DNA of 64,000 nucleotides from Chrysomallon squamiferum. Lineage: Eukaryota; Mollusca; Gastropoda; Neomphalida; Peltospiridae. Below the pieces are notes generated by a model. That model saw only the letters and a program-made list of their open reading frames with translations, had not been told where the DNA came from and did not search any database. The translations under genes and the position numbers were made by a program. The stretch spans positions 28,437,972 to 28,501,971 of the forward strand of contig CM022672.1 of assembly GCA_012295275.1 (NCBI GenBank), given 5' to 3'. How positions within the stretch are numbered: position 1 is the first letter of the stretch; each line of letters opens with the position of its first letter. Shown one piece after another: positions 1 to 14,100 of this stretch.

Positions 1-3000
1 TCTCTCAAGACACAACAGGACTTTGTACAGATCTGAAAAATAAAATCATTAGCATTTAACTAATCATTCATAAAGTAAATAACTACATCAGCTATGTCAT
101 AAGGAGCTTTGCTTAATCACAGCAGATTTTAAGATGATTAAACAGGGAAACAAAAATTATTTGTGTAACCATTTTTTTAAATTTAGTAATAATATACAAA
201 AGTAATAAAAAAGTTAAATAAGGACTACAACTTAAATAAATTAATTAATAAAGTTATAAACAATTTACCGTATATACTTGTGTATAAGTCGAATTTTTGG
301 GAGACTATATTAAGGTAATATTTTGGGGGTCAACTTATACATAGGTAATGCTTCTGTAGCTGTTGCTGAAGAGTCGCCATTTTGACTATTTTTTGCTACG
401 GGATGCATCTAAAATAATCGCGGTCTTTCAGCTTTTCAAAAATATAATTTTATCGTATACAAAATTTTGAAAAATTAAATAACAAAACCAAATATGAATG
501 TAAAACATGATATTCTTCCGTTTAATGACATAAAAATACATTTTAAAGCGAGAAAACCGTCAGTACGGTGTTATGCCTTACGGCGTCTTGCAATGATCTA
601 GGAATGCAGACTTCTCTGCCAAATTGCACTAAATATTGGTCCTAATTTCATAAACAAAACTCACTTGTGTAATTGTAAAGAATTTGTTGAAATAATATTG
701 CAATCGTCATTAATATCCACTACCGACAAATCGAAAACAAACTAAATTTCTATAAACGTTCTGCAACAAAAATCAGTTCAACTTCTCGCCATATTTGTTA
801 TTCTAGTCGGTTGCCAAGTGCGCAAAGCCTCGGCCAATTAGTGTGCTAGGAATAGGATCGTGGGCGCGTCTTGTAGCAGAGTTTCGATAGAAAAAAATAT
901 TGCTGAGGTTCCGAAATTATCTTACTTTGAATTGCACATTCATGTAAAATACCGGTAATAAATAATAAAGCAACACATCTTTTGGAATTTATCTACAAAA
1001 TTTAATTAAATACTGAATTATGTCTATTGCCTGGAAATCCACACGTACCTTTAAATAGACCATGATCTATATATCCCGGTAATTATGAAACATTGCAACA
1101 ATACAAACATTTTAATTCCAAAACATCCAACATTTACCGGGTAATACTATAATCTAGTGTAACAAAAAGTTTATTCAAAGCCTTCAAAGTCATTTTCGCC
1201 ATCACTATCGCTTGCCCCAAAAAGTTCATTCCACTCTTCAATAACACCAGTGTTAATTGCATCATCATAAAGATCATCGTCACTGTCAAGTGGGTCATCA
1301 TTCCCAGAATCCTCTCCTGTGGGACTATTTTCTTGAACGGAATCAGCAAGGGCATTGGGTTTGCGCCATAAATAGTCATCCTCCGTCCCATCTAGTGCAT
1401 TTGAAATTCCACACTTCAGAAAGGCCTTAACAATTATAGCCAGGTCCAACTGCTGCCAGGCGTCACGTACCCACTCACACACTGTAACTAGTGATGGTGC
1501 TCTCATATTGCTCCATTTTGTGAATGTCTTGTCCCCATTTAGCATCCACTGATTCCAAAAATGCCGAACAGTGTCTTTAAACGGCTTATTTATTGAGACA
1601 TCCAAAGGTTGTAAAATGCTTGTCAGGCCCCCAGGGATGACTGCCAAATCTGTATTTTCTCGTCTTACAGCTTCTTTTACAGAATCTACCAGGTGTGCTT
1701 TGAACATGTCCCATACTAACAAAGACTTTTCTTTTCGTAATCCACCTGAACGATTGCTCCACACTTGGTTAACCCAGAGCTTGCATCCGGCCTCATCCAA
1801 CCACCCTTTTGGATGTTCATGTATTAATATGCCCTTTGGAAATTTTTCTTTTGGCTTAGTTTTGCGCTTGAAAACTACCATAGGTTTTAACTTTGTTCCA
1901 TCTGCCATACAGCCTAAAATAACAGTGAATTTTGACTTTTCATGGCCTGTCGTTTTAACTAGCACGGTTTTTTCTCCGATCTTGTTAACAGTTCTATTCA
2001 ATGGCATGTCAAACGTTATTGGTGTTTCATCCATGTTGCCAATACATGCCAAAGCATACTTGTTTTTCTCTCTATGACGGATAACAAATCTGTGAAAACT
2101 TGTTATTTTATCATCAAGCTCTCTGGGTAAGCGCTGGGCAATTTTGGTTTTTTGTTTTAAGTCTAAATGATGCCTTTTCATGAACAGTGTGCACCAACCA
2201 GGACTGGCTTTAAAATCCGTAATTCCTGCCTTCTTAGCTAACTTAAGTGCTTGTAAACGGATAGCACCCCTTGTAACTATATAGCTATCTTGTCTACTTG
2301 CTTGAACTGACTCAAAAAGTGTCTGTTCTATTTCTGGATGTTTTGACTTTTTGCCTCTGTCAGCACACTTCACTTTTGGCATTTCAAGTAATTTAGTACT
2401 CATTTTTTCTCCAGTCCCTAACAAGTTTTTCACTGACTCCATACTCCCATCCAGCAGCAGAATTGTTAGAATTTTCAGCAAATCTAATTACTGCAAGCTT
2501 AAATTGTGCAATATATTTATTTCGTTTGCCTGGCATCATATACAATATTTTAGGGCTATGGCCATAAAATTTTGTAAATCATAGAACGGCTAAATATAAC
2601 GGTTAGTTAGGTCTCCATGTTAGACCTATTACATTAAAGAGATACTATTTATGATACATTTAGGCTATAGCTTGTGTAATACATGCATTTACGTTATTAT
2701 GGTATGTTCGTGCAAGTTACAGCTCATGCAAGTTATGTTACAGTAGGCGTACAATGTAGGCCTTCATGGCACTGTCACACTGGTCTAAAAATAGTGACGG
2801 TGCCTGGAATCTACAGTCGACTTATACACAAGTAATACCTAAAATGACGCAATTTTTGGTCTTAAAATACACATCGACTTATACATAAGGTCACCTTGTA
2901 CACAAGTATATACGGTAAAACTGCAAACAGCATTTTGTCATGTTCTATGGTTAGATAGTTTGTGGAAAATCTTGAATAAAACATGTTCCATATGAACTGT

Positions 3001-6000
3001 AATGTTACTCTTTTTTTTCACAATAAAGTTTAAGTAATCCAGATACATAACTTAAAGCAAGATAATATTATTATGTTACCAATAATTTATGTGTCTGAGA
3101 TAAACTGAATGGAATATTTAGTAATTTTTAACAAACAATGCAAATGGGGCAAAATGTTATTATTTCCAGTCTTGCACCAATACAAGGAACAGATAATATA
3201 TGAAATAGATAAAAACACATAAAGTAACTTTTCATTTCTTCCACTCCTCCACATTAAGAAACGAATTATGTTTATATTATTATACTTGTATTAAAAATAT
3301 TAATATCTATTTCCAGTATGAACACAACCACCTAAATTACAGCTTTTAGTTAACAATGTCAAGGTTTGTTGTTGGTTTTATTGGGATAACCTATACAAGT
3401 AACTGATGTATTATTTGAGTAGCAATACAGCAATACTGAACTGCAAAGAATGTTACTCATTGGACAACACTGTTGATGTAGCATGGCACAAAATGTATGA
3501 ACAGAAAATGGGTTACACACTGCAACAATATTTCACACAATTTGTACACCCCTGATTAAGTAATACATAGGGATAAATTACAAGCAAGGAGACTGAGGTC
3601 TTTGCAATTGAAAAAGACAAACCAAGTTAAATAATACTTCCAGAACTACATAAAGATGATAATATCAACAAAAAGTAAATAAAATAAATAAATATTTAAA
3701 AATAATTATAAAGTGTATTAAAAAAAAATAAACATTTAATTATTAACAAATAAATTCTCTATTTTTTGTCTACTGAATATACATATACAGTATTCACTTT
3801 TATTAAAATTAATAATATTAATGTTTAGCCTTTACCTTCTTGTTCTGAATAGAATTTCTCAAAAGCTTTTCTTCCAGCAGGTTTTTCCAAGAAGTATTCC
3901 ATGTACTTCAAGCAATCAAGCAGTATCTTTTCATCCAGACCACTGTGTTGCATAGAGAAAAAAACTATTTATGGAGCTTAATATTTTTTCAGGCATTATA
4001 CTATCCATCCACTCATTTAGCAATTTGTAACAAAAATTATTTAAAAAATTATTAAACCTATTACATAAACTTTTTAATTTATTAATATAATAATATACAT
4101 AAGCAGGAAACACTTAAAACAAAGTTTTAAATACAGTTTTGATAATTAACAGAAAAGCAAAACAAATTACCTTTCAGAATCTGAGTAGTCAACTAGCAGT
4201 TTGTGACAGGATGAAATGACAAACTCATACATTCTTAGAGAAAATTCTTCTCCATCAGCAGGTCCTAGGACCTTCTCAAGTGACTCGGATACCTTTAGAT
4301 AATAATAATTATTGATACAAGTACAACAAAAATAATTAATTAAATAAACAGCAAACAAAGATATATGAAATTTAATAAATGTTTACAAGATCATTTCAAT
4401 GGACCTTTTTCCAAATCATTAAAGGGACACGTGTTTAATATCACTAAAAATCTTTTATTATTTAACTTTTGATAACTACTTAGTTCTATCATGAGTAAAT
4501 GTGATATACAATAAAAAATATATATTTGTGACATCTCTCATTTTATTTCCTTTGTTTATGTTCAGTGATGCAAAATTTATTGAAAAATCTATCGTTTTGA
4601 GTACACATCTCTTCTGCCATTGTGAACATTTGCTGACATTGTGCATACCAGCAGAAAGCTCTACTTTTTAAAAATATTTGGCTAATTCCGTGAATTATCA
4701 GTTAATAAAAGGCTGTATTATCCAAAAAATGTCAGCCTAGACAGTGTTGATAAGTGACAATGAATGGTTAAAACATATCACAACTGCAAACCCATGCTTC
4801 ATTATTTATCACTGTTTATGAAATACAATCCAACTGTTCCACCCCTATTTCACAGAAATTTACCCAAATAAACTGTCTTTTTCTTTTGCACAGATCTCAG
4901 CATATTTCCAGCAGAATCTTTAAATATTTTCAGATGTTATTCACAACACTTTTCCCCATGTTATAACAGAGAAATACTGATAATTATAATTTAATTATGA
5001 TTCAAAAATTTTGATTTGATGTTTACAATTTTGTAACGAATTTGAAAATTGTTCAAATAAAATAGAAATAGAAAAACAACACAAGCTCTGTTATAACATG
5101 TACATGTATTTTAACTATTTACTGCAAAATTTTGGTGAATTTGACCAATCAGCTATAAACATCCAGATTGTGAGATGAAACAGTAAATCAACCCAATTAA
5201 TTTTTAGATCTCTCTTCTATTATAAAACTGATATCGTGCTAAATTTCAGCCAAAACTGATTAGAATTTTAAAAGTTCATCACAGCATGTCCCTTTAAGTC
5301 AGTTAATATTTATATTAATTCGTTTTAACTTTTTGTGTTCCTTTTCCTGTTTAATTATACTAATACTTTTGTAATAATAAATAAATAAATAAATAATTTA
5401 ACCCAAGAGTTGCTAAATTCAGTTAAAGTAAAAACTAAAAATATTAAGGTTTTCTCAGACTCTGCACATTTTGTTTGAGTTATTTATAAAAATAAATATT
5501 ATTATAAACAAAATAAACTATAAAGCTAATTAATATATAAAATGTAACAAAGTAAGCATTTCTCTCTGCTGGATATAATAATTTCATGACTTACAATGTC
5601 TACCAAGTATTCAGTTGTGACATCATACATCAGAGGAAACATGACTCGAACAAACTCACGGCTGTGGCCTCTATCTGTACACCACCTATCACAACACACA
5701 AGCAAAAAATTTAATATCTGTCGTGTCATTATAATAATTTATAACCCTGTAAATCTGATTCTTAAATGGCAAACAACTGATAATGAATAAGATTAATCAA
5801 ATCTCTGAGGGTAAATCACATATTTATATCTAAAATATATCTAAAAGTAACCAAATAGATTTTTCATCAAAATTTAAAAATATAATATTCTTGTGCTGAA
5901 CCATTTCTGCTAAATTCTGTCTTCCTGACAATCATTTATTGCTCATTATTATTTATTAATTTAACAATATCATGACAATATGAACATTTTAAATTTCAAA

Positions 6001-9000
6001 ATATACTATATAAAACTTACATCACAAGGTCACTTGTGATTTTTACAAGAGACTGCAGTGCATGTCTCAGTGATGTATTGATGCTGAATGTACTCTGACC
6101 TGACAAGGTGACCAAGTGTGCACTGTGTATAGCATCCATGTAGTTCTCACATGGTAAAATCTCATTGGAAGTTTTCTATGAAATACATTTCTGTTATTAC
6201 TGACTGTTATAACATTAAAATATCAGAAAAGAATGTGTAAATGTATCTCTGTAATTATGAATTAACATATTTATGAAGAAACACAGCTGGTAAACAATTT
6301 CAGAGAATATGTTAAAATAACAAATTAATTTTCAGGTACTATACATAAATCCTGAGTGAATCAAATGTTAGACATAACACCTGAAAATTTCACCCACATA
6401 TATATATTTAATGGCAAACCTAGTGACATTCATAACATTGAAATGATAAGCAGTTACAAACTATTCATTTATTTTCTCCGATTCACAAACTTGATAGTAA
6501 TTATTTAAAAACTAAAATATTTAAACACTCTTTTCTCTCAACCTACCCAAGCTCCAGCTGCTGGAAATTCATGTCCACCATTACTGTTCCATTTCTCCAC
6601 AGCATTTCTCAGTGGACTTGGCAGGTATTTCATGATCTTGATGCCGAGAGCAGAAATCTTGGATGACCTGTTTGAGGCAATGCTCATTACTGTTGCATAA
6701 GCTTTGAGTCTGTGTGGACTCATACTCTCATTGTCAGCCTCAGCTGTTTCACCCAGAACACAAGACCTGAACACATGCAACATTTCAATTAACAACTCCA
6801 TTTAAAAAAAAAGAACATGAAAGCTCTTATATAATGCAATGGAAATATAAAAGAACAATAACTCAGCCAAGTCATTTCAGATTTATTTTCTGTAGATAAA
6901 TTAAAATTTGGTAATTTGAGCAAGGACTGCTTGAGAACCTGTTTCTCTTGAGCTGCAAGTCTGGTCCAGGCTAAGCACTTAAACAAGTTTGTAACAATGA
7001 CCTTTCAATAACTAAATACTGATATGTCAAAAACTGCTATCTACTTGAAACTCAATTATTTTCCCAGGCCAGAAATCAGCCTATGAAAACTCCAGTGGTC
7101 AAGCTATTGTTTCCCTTGGCAAATACAGAAAAATGGGTCACTGATTAACAGGAATGAAATATGCCTGCCCTGCTCATGTGTTTTTACTGTCTGGTCTCTT
7201 TACATAATATAATTGCGGATAAACTTCAGTTAATTTTGGTAGTTTCAAAGATCTTTTGTAGTTAAATGATTATGTTGAATGATTTATATTTGTTTGTTAA
7301 TTGTCATGTTTCTGGCAGAAATAATATTTATAACATTAGCTTTGACATGACATGACCACTAATTTTTTGTATAAGTACATGAATTAATTACTAATTAAGT
7401 TATAGTGCATTTTAATTTTTTTATTTTTTTTTAGTTATAGAATGTTTGTGATTAAAAACTGTTTTGTTGAGTAAGTGATTTTAAATATTTGTACTCTACA
7501 TCTAGCATTACTAACAATTCAATACATTCCATCACATTTAGAAATAAAAAGTATGTAAACTTGGTGTTTATGTCTGGTTATGTGTATATCTTCAAGAATG
7601 TATTACCCATTTTTGCTATTTTATATATCAATACATACATTTTCATATACATGTGCATATGTATGTGTGCATATTTATGTCAAATTTATTTGCATTGAAT
7701 CTTTCTTTTTCTTCTTTTATTCTTTACTTAGTTTATCAAAAATGTAAACGTGTATTTCTTGCAGTATGAAAATATATTTCAGAGAATAAACTTGTTTTAT
7801 CAATATCAATTTCAATAAATGAATTCTCTAAACAATTAATTTCATTTGCAAACATTTCACTAACTTTCCTTTATTACAAAGAAATATTATTGACCCACCT
7901 GACATACAGACCATAGGCATCAATCAACTGAAACATCTTAGGAATGAGATCTTCAGCCAGGTCCATTGTGTCTTGAGGATCACTGTCAGCCTGCAATAAA
8001 ACCTCTTGCTAATACACAAATATACCTAGTTAAAAGAACATACCTTTTCAGGGTGTGTTTGTGTATATATATTATGATTATAATTATAAAAGATAGCAAT
8101 TGTTATATTTATTCTGAATTTAATTATGGAAATATAAGTTAGTACAATCAAGAGTATCTTAAACAGCACTCAAAACAGTCTATCTAAATAAATAGCTGAG
8201 CAATAAATGTTTTTTTTTTTTTTTTAACAACGGAAATAGATGGATGACTGATAATGAAAACAAACAAACAAAAATTACACACAATTAGTTTTAATTCATC
8301 TACCTATGAAATACATCTGAGGCCATAATTAAAAGTCAATATGCTGACCAACTGCAGCAACACAAGCCATGCAGTGTTTTCTCAGTGACCTGGTAAATCT
8401 GTCAACAGTGTTCTGATGGATAGATTCCACTCCAACTACAGGGCACTGACCATCTATGGACAATACATTAGCAAAGTATTGGCCATTCCACAAAAGGATG
8501 TTGTTGTATGCTAGATAACATACTGTGCCATATGTTGTATGCACTTGGATGTTGCCTTATTGAAAAGTGTGCATATTCCAATGCTGATGAAAAAAAGGAA
8601 ATATGTGATTTTGCCAGACAATATGAAGTAATGGCATTCATTCTGCCTTGGGAAACACTGAGTTCTGTTCATTATGATAAATGATCCCACCCTTAAACAT
8701 GACACTTCTTCCACCACATCAATCTGTCTGGACAAGGTAATAATTCTGGTAAAATTCTGAACAATCAGAATTCCTTCAGTGGTAGTGGGATTTATCAGAG
8801 AATAGCACACCATACCAACATTGTAATATCCATTGACAATATTGTCCTACCAAATTTTGGTGCTTGTTTAAAGTTCTCTGTTGACAGCTTTTGGTCACAA
8901 ATATGAAGAACAATATGATGCTCTTGTCTTGGTACTGTAAAAGATATTGGCCTGTATGTGGATGGTCCCTGGTGGTTCCTGTCTGGTGGCATGGCATCCA

Positions 9001-11120
9001 AATTAGCATGAAAAACTCTACTCAAAATCTTGACTTGAAGCATGCCCAAAGGACATTCACTTTTATTGGCTATCAATCTTGTCATCACTTGTTTAATGTT
9101 CCCTCTAAAGATAACTTAAAGACAGAGGCTGTTCAGAGACCATTTTTTATAGTCTAAACAGTATGATTTTGACACTCATTTATATTTTTTATGTCCTGCA
9201 TACATATTGTTTTTTTTGTAAATTATATGTCATCAGCTAATTCTGTAGTTATTCACTGACATCTTTACTGCTGATATATGCCCCTTTCATATTTGTTATA
9301 ATCAAAAGGGTGTGCAGTTTCAATGCTGTTCAGAAAAAAAGAAAAATGTTATTTACTGTGACATTGTTAAATGCATCATCAAGTCCCACTTCAATCTTGG
9401 CAATGACTGCATCCATTATCAGTATTGATGACAGTCCAGGCAGCTCTGATAGTGGCAGAATGTCTTTTTCTTTTGGCAGAGCAGCAATCTGAAAACATTA
9501 AATTAATACCAGATTATGATAAAATAAATTTTAAAACATAACTGATGGCTATTAAAATTTCTACAACAAATTATTCTATAAACAGGTGCATTAACTCTGT
9601 AATACCTGTTCATTGATGAAATTAGTGGCCAGTGTCACATCAAAGATGATGTTTTTGGTGGCTTTGGCTGCTGATGTGAGCATCAAATCTGTCAGTGATG
9701 TTTTGAGTCCTTGCTTCACCAAACAATCCTGCAAAATAATAAATTTCAAACTGAAACTTTTCAGAATGGCATCAGTCCTAAAACCCAAAATAACTAGCTT
9801 TTATTAAAACAATAATAAAAACTAAAGTTCTGAATTTCCTCATATTACAGATTCACTGGAAAAAAAGACAACACAAAACAAACAAGCTTATAAATAAATG
9901 AATAAACTAACTAAATTCTGTATTTCTCAAAGTTACAGATTTATTGGAATAATTTTTATTTCTTATATAATTTGTAAAATGATTACTGGTATTCATAATG
10001 CAATTACCTTTATCCAGCCTGAAAAAACTTTGTGTCCAAGACGAGGAGCCCATCTCAGCGTGTGAAGTAAATGTCCATTTTCCATTTTTACTGTGCCTTG
10101 TTCCAAACTTTTAACATATTGGAATGATGGAGGCAAACATGCCAAAAGTCTCCATAATAACAGAAAATGGTAATGCATGGCTGATGCTTCCTGAAATTTA
10201 GAAATAATTCATAAAATGAATATCAAACAATCCAAAAAAAGAAAAAAAGAAAGTGTTATCTGCAAATAATAAGACAGAAAAAAATTAATTAATTTTAAAA
10301 AATAAAGGTTAAAAAAGTTGGATGTATTCAGTTTTTTCTTCTCTTATTAAGAAATTTGATTTGGTTACATATTACAGTCAACAAATATATATGACCTCCA
10401 ATAAGTAAATTAAAAAATACTCGATAGTCATCGCAGAATAATTTAGTTTTAAACAAATATAAAATATTTATCACCAGCAGAGTTAGCTTTCCTTTGTTCT
10501 TGTCACACTGTGAACCTGCCATCAATAGACTGATACACACATCATAAAGTTCATCATAATCTAGGGTATCACGGTTTGACAGCAGTATGTTACAAGCCTG
10601 GAATGAATACATTACTGATCAACAACCATGCTGCCAATATCATATTTAAAATAAAAAGAAACATCAAGCTTTAATTTAAAAAAAATAAAAAAAATAAAAA
10701 AATAGAATCATTATGCAACACCAAGCGACAAATGAATATTCCAATCTATCTAAACTTTATCAAAAGAAAAAGAAAAACAGCTACAAAAAGAAAAATTATA
10801 TGAAGAACCCCAAATGATTAATACTCAGTTATTTTTTTATATAACTTCTGAAATTATTTTAATTTCTTTGAACAAGGTCATAAAATGATCTCTAGGTTAC
10901 AAAACTTCCAGGTTAAAATAATTTATTATCTGTTTTTAAACTGTTAACATAAGCTATAATTAAAGAGTAGTTAAAAATAAATCATTAGGAAAAAAATGTG
11001 TTTTTAAAAGAAAACTGAAGGAAATTATTGAAGCCCTAACCAGTCCATCAATTTTTGGTGCATCCTGGTTGCTGATCTCTCCTGGGCCAAGATTGTAGAA
11101 TCTAGGTGTGAATGTTCCAA
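1..11120 (-). CDS. UBR4: UBR4 exons 20-31 (last one truncated by the window edge)
   Basis: Exons: 11041-11120, 10475-10597, 10008-10190, 9606-9728, 9357-9488, 7899-7990, 6547-6766, 6021-6175, 5595-5685, 4171-4292, 3836-3942 and 1-32. The last one opens after a clear pyrimidine-rich acceptor at 33-34 and reads DLYKVLLCLER in the phase left by exon 30; it continues past base 1. Exon 30 reads GLDEKILLDCLKYMEYFLE, matching the GLDESILEECLQYLE region of vertebrate UBR4. The intron between exons 30 and 31 (33-3835) contains the whole Pogo-type transposon, inserted in the same orientation as the gene. Confidence 0.85.
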
Positions 11121-14100
11121 CTGAAATTTAAAAATTTGTTTTCATATTAATAATAAACAAATTTTCTGGTGCTTAAAAATGCCCAATTACAATGCGAACA
11201 ATTGATTAGAAAGAAAATTAGTGGGATTAAAACACATACACAAATTTCTTACTTTTTCTTTTTTAAAAAACAAAACAAATGTGCATGTGTTTCTAAAAGC
11301 AACAAACCGTCATTAGCTTCTTGTGCTGACAGATTTTTTCTAAAGTTGTCTTCTACCTCTCTACATGGAAAGTACTGACTTGCTCTTGACTGAGGGACTG
11401 TATCTCTGTCACTGGTTTGAGAAAATGTGTGAACTGTGAACAAATTCCACTGCACCTAAAATAAAATAAATTTAAATATATTTAAAATGTTTTGTTTGGT
11501 TTTGTTCTTTTTCACTGGTTTGAAATTATTCCAAAACATTATTTTCAACAACAATAAAACCTACTAACATTAAGAATATTTCTGAGCTTTTAAAAAGAAT
11601 TTCATAAACTTGGGTAATCATGTTCTTAATTACTTATCCATTTTATTAATTTACACAAGATACTCTTACCTGCTCAATAAGTGCAGCTGGAGGGTCATAG
11701 AAATAATGCAGCAGATAATCAAAAATAAGGATCATTCGACTCAGAATAAGTGGTACAGTTGTCTCCAACTTACTGCAATTATAAAAAAATTAAATAAAGA
11801 ACAAGTAATAAATTGGGTTTTTTAATTAATATAATTATCCTTCTAGAAAAATTAGTCATTATCATTCTTCCTACTTATGTTAACAGGCATTCTCTTTTGT
11901 TCATGCAATTTTTCTCATTTTACAGATGTCCTGACATTTTATTCTCTATAAACCCATTTATGCCACTCTATTATAAACTGTACATAATATAACCTTTGAA
12001 AAGAAAAACATCATCACAATTTAACAACAATGTTTTATCAAAAATATTTCTATAAATGTTTAACATTCCGAAAGATGTTCATTATATGCTAACTTAAAGT
12101 TATGCTGAAAGTCTAGTCTTTGAATATAAAAATAAGGAAAACCTTTGAGGAATCTGTGACACACTCATGATACTCTGTGCCAAGTGAAGTAGAATCGTCT
12201 TTTTAGGCATCAGCTGTAAACTATGGAACAAAAACAGCAGCAGCTGCATGTGTTCAACATTGACATCTGAAACAATATAATTAATTAAAAGATCATTTTC
12301 AAAAGTAAGAAAAGTAGAATTTTTAATATAATGACTTAAAGAGTGTTTTTGGAAAAATAACTAACTATAACTATAAATTACATACTAAAACGTTATTTCA
12401 TTCAAAATAAATTAAATGAGAAATAATATCAATAAAGGACCATTATAATATTAAGTTAGCAACATAATGTATCTCCATTCCTGATTTCCATGAAGAATAC
12501 ATTTTTGAAATAACCTGTCACAAATACAGACATATACATATTTTGTTAATCAAAAATGAAATAAAACAGTGGCAAAAAAGACGTACCATTTACAATCAAT
12601 TTACCTTCTGTGAGTTCACCTCTGTTGCTGGATGATATTTCTGATTTCAGTGTTGTTATGAATCGCATCCATATTCCACTGACTGCAGAATCACTTTGAC
12701 TTTTCATAGTTTTTGTTTCTCGTTCTTTCTGCTGTTTCAGCAGAATTATTTCTGCAAGGACAGCCAGGGTGTGAGTGTGGACAGTTAATGGCCAATGGTC
12801 AACAGAATTTGGACTGACTCCCAGCTGCACCAGTAGGTTATCCTGATAGTTAATAAAAAATATTTAAAAAATTAAACTGTACATTAAGGTACTTTCACTT
12901 ACGGTATTAGGTAATCAAATACAGAAGATGAAACTTGTTAATAGTATGTTTAAGAGCCATGGCATGTCTTGAAAGAAAAACACTAGCCACTGAAAAAAAA
13001 TGAATCACATGACCAATGTTTCTCAGCAATCAATCATGAAATTAAAATTCCTTAAGTATAAACATCCAACAACTTAAACCTTTTTCACATTTGGACCAGT
13101 CAAATGAAGACAATAATACACTCTTGTTAAACATAATAAAATTAATTTAGAAATGTAATTCTTAAAATATATCACCTGCAAACTCTCTGACAAACATTCT
13201 GATGCTATCAAACTGTGGTTCAGTCTTGCAAGAGCTACAGATACATCTTCAAAATATTTTTCTGAAATTACATTGAAATAAAAACATATAAAATAACATA
13301 AATTATTGTAACATCATAAATATCATGATTAAATAATACTGAAAATTGAAAATGATATTATATTATATTTACATTCTATAAAAATTACAATAAAAAGACA
13401 ATTTTACTTACACACATTCATAATATAAGCAACTAATATGTCATTTAAAAACAATTATTCTGATCATAATAATTATTCACAATAATTTTAAATGGATCCT
13501 GTAATTGATTTAAAATCAGAAAGCTACCTGGTTGATCCAAGAATGTCTTCTTTTTTTACATTACAAGCATGAGTCTAGCTCATACACATTTTTAGAATTA
13601 GAAAATACCACAAAAATCACCACAATTAATTGCAGATGTTAAGTTAGTTCAATAAAAACAGTTTTCATAATAGCATGTTGAGATGATTTTTGGTTTGTGA
13701 ATTATCATAAAGAATCTGCTGTATGTAACCATCTTTGCAGCAAATTTCCAATGAAATCTTTTGAAATTTTCAGATGTTCTTCATAACACTATGTTATAAC
13801 AGAGCAATACTGATTAAAAAAAGAAGCAAAGATAAAGTTTATGATACAAAAATGTTCATTTGTTTACAATTTTGTAGGAATGAAATTTAAAAACTGTCAA
13901 AAAAAAAAAGAAAACTGGAAAACAACTAAATCCTTTGTTATAACATACACATACATTTTAACTATTTACATGCAAAATTTGATTGCATTTGACTTATCAG
14001 TTACGAAGATCCGGATTTTGAGCTGAAACAGTGAAATCAACCAGTCAGACAACTTAAGAGGGTTTTTTTTATGAGTTTTTTTTTAAATTATTATTATTAA

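Noticed and set aside
1571-2077. 168-aa plus-strand ORF across the Pogo element
   Set aside because: It is the antisense shadow of the transposase frame and has no family features of its own.
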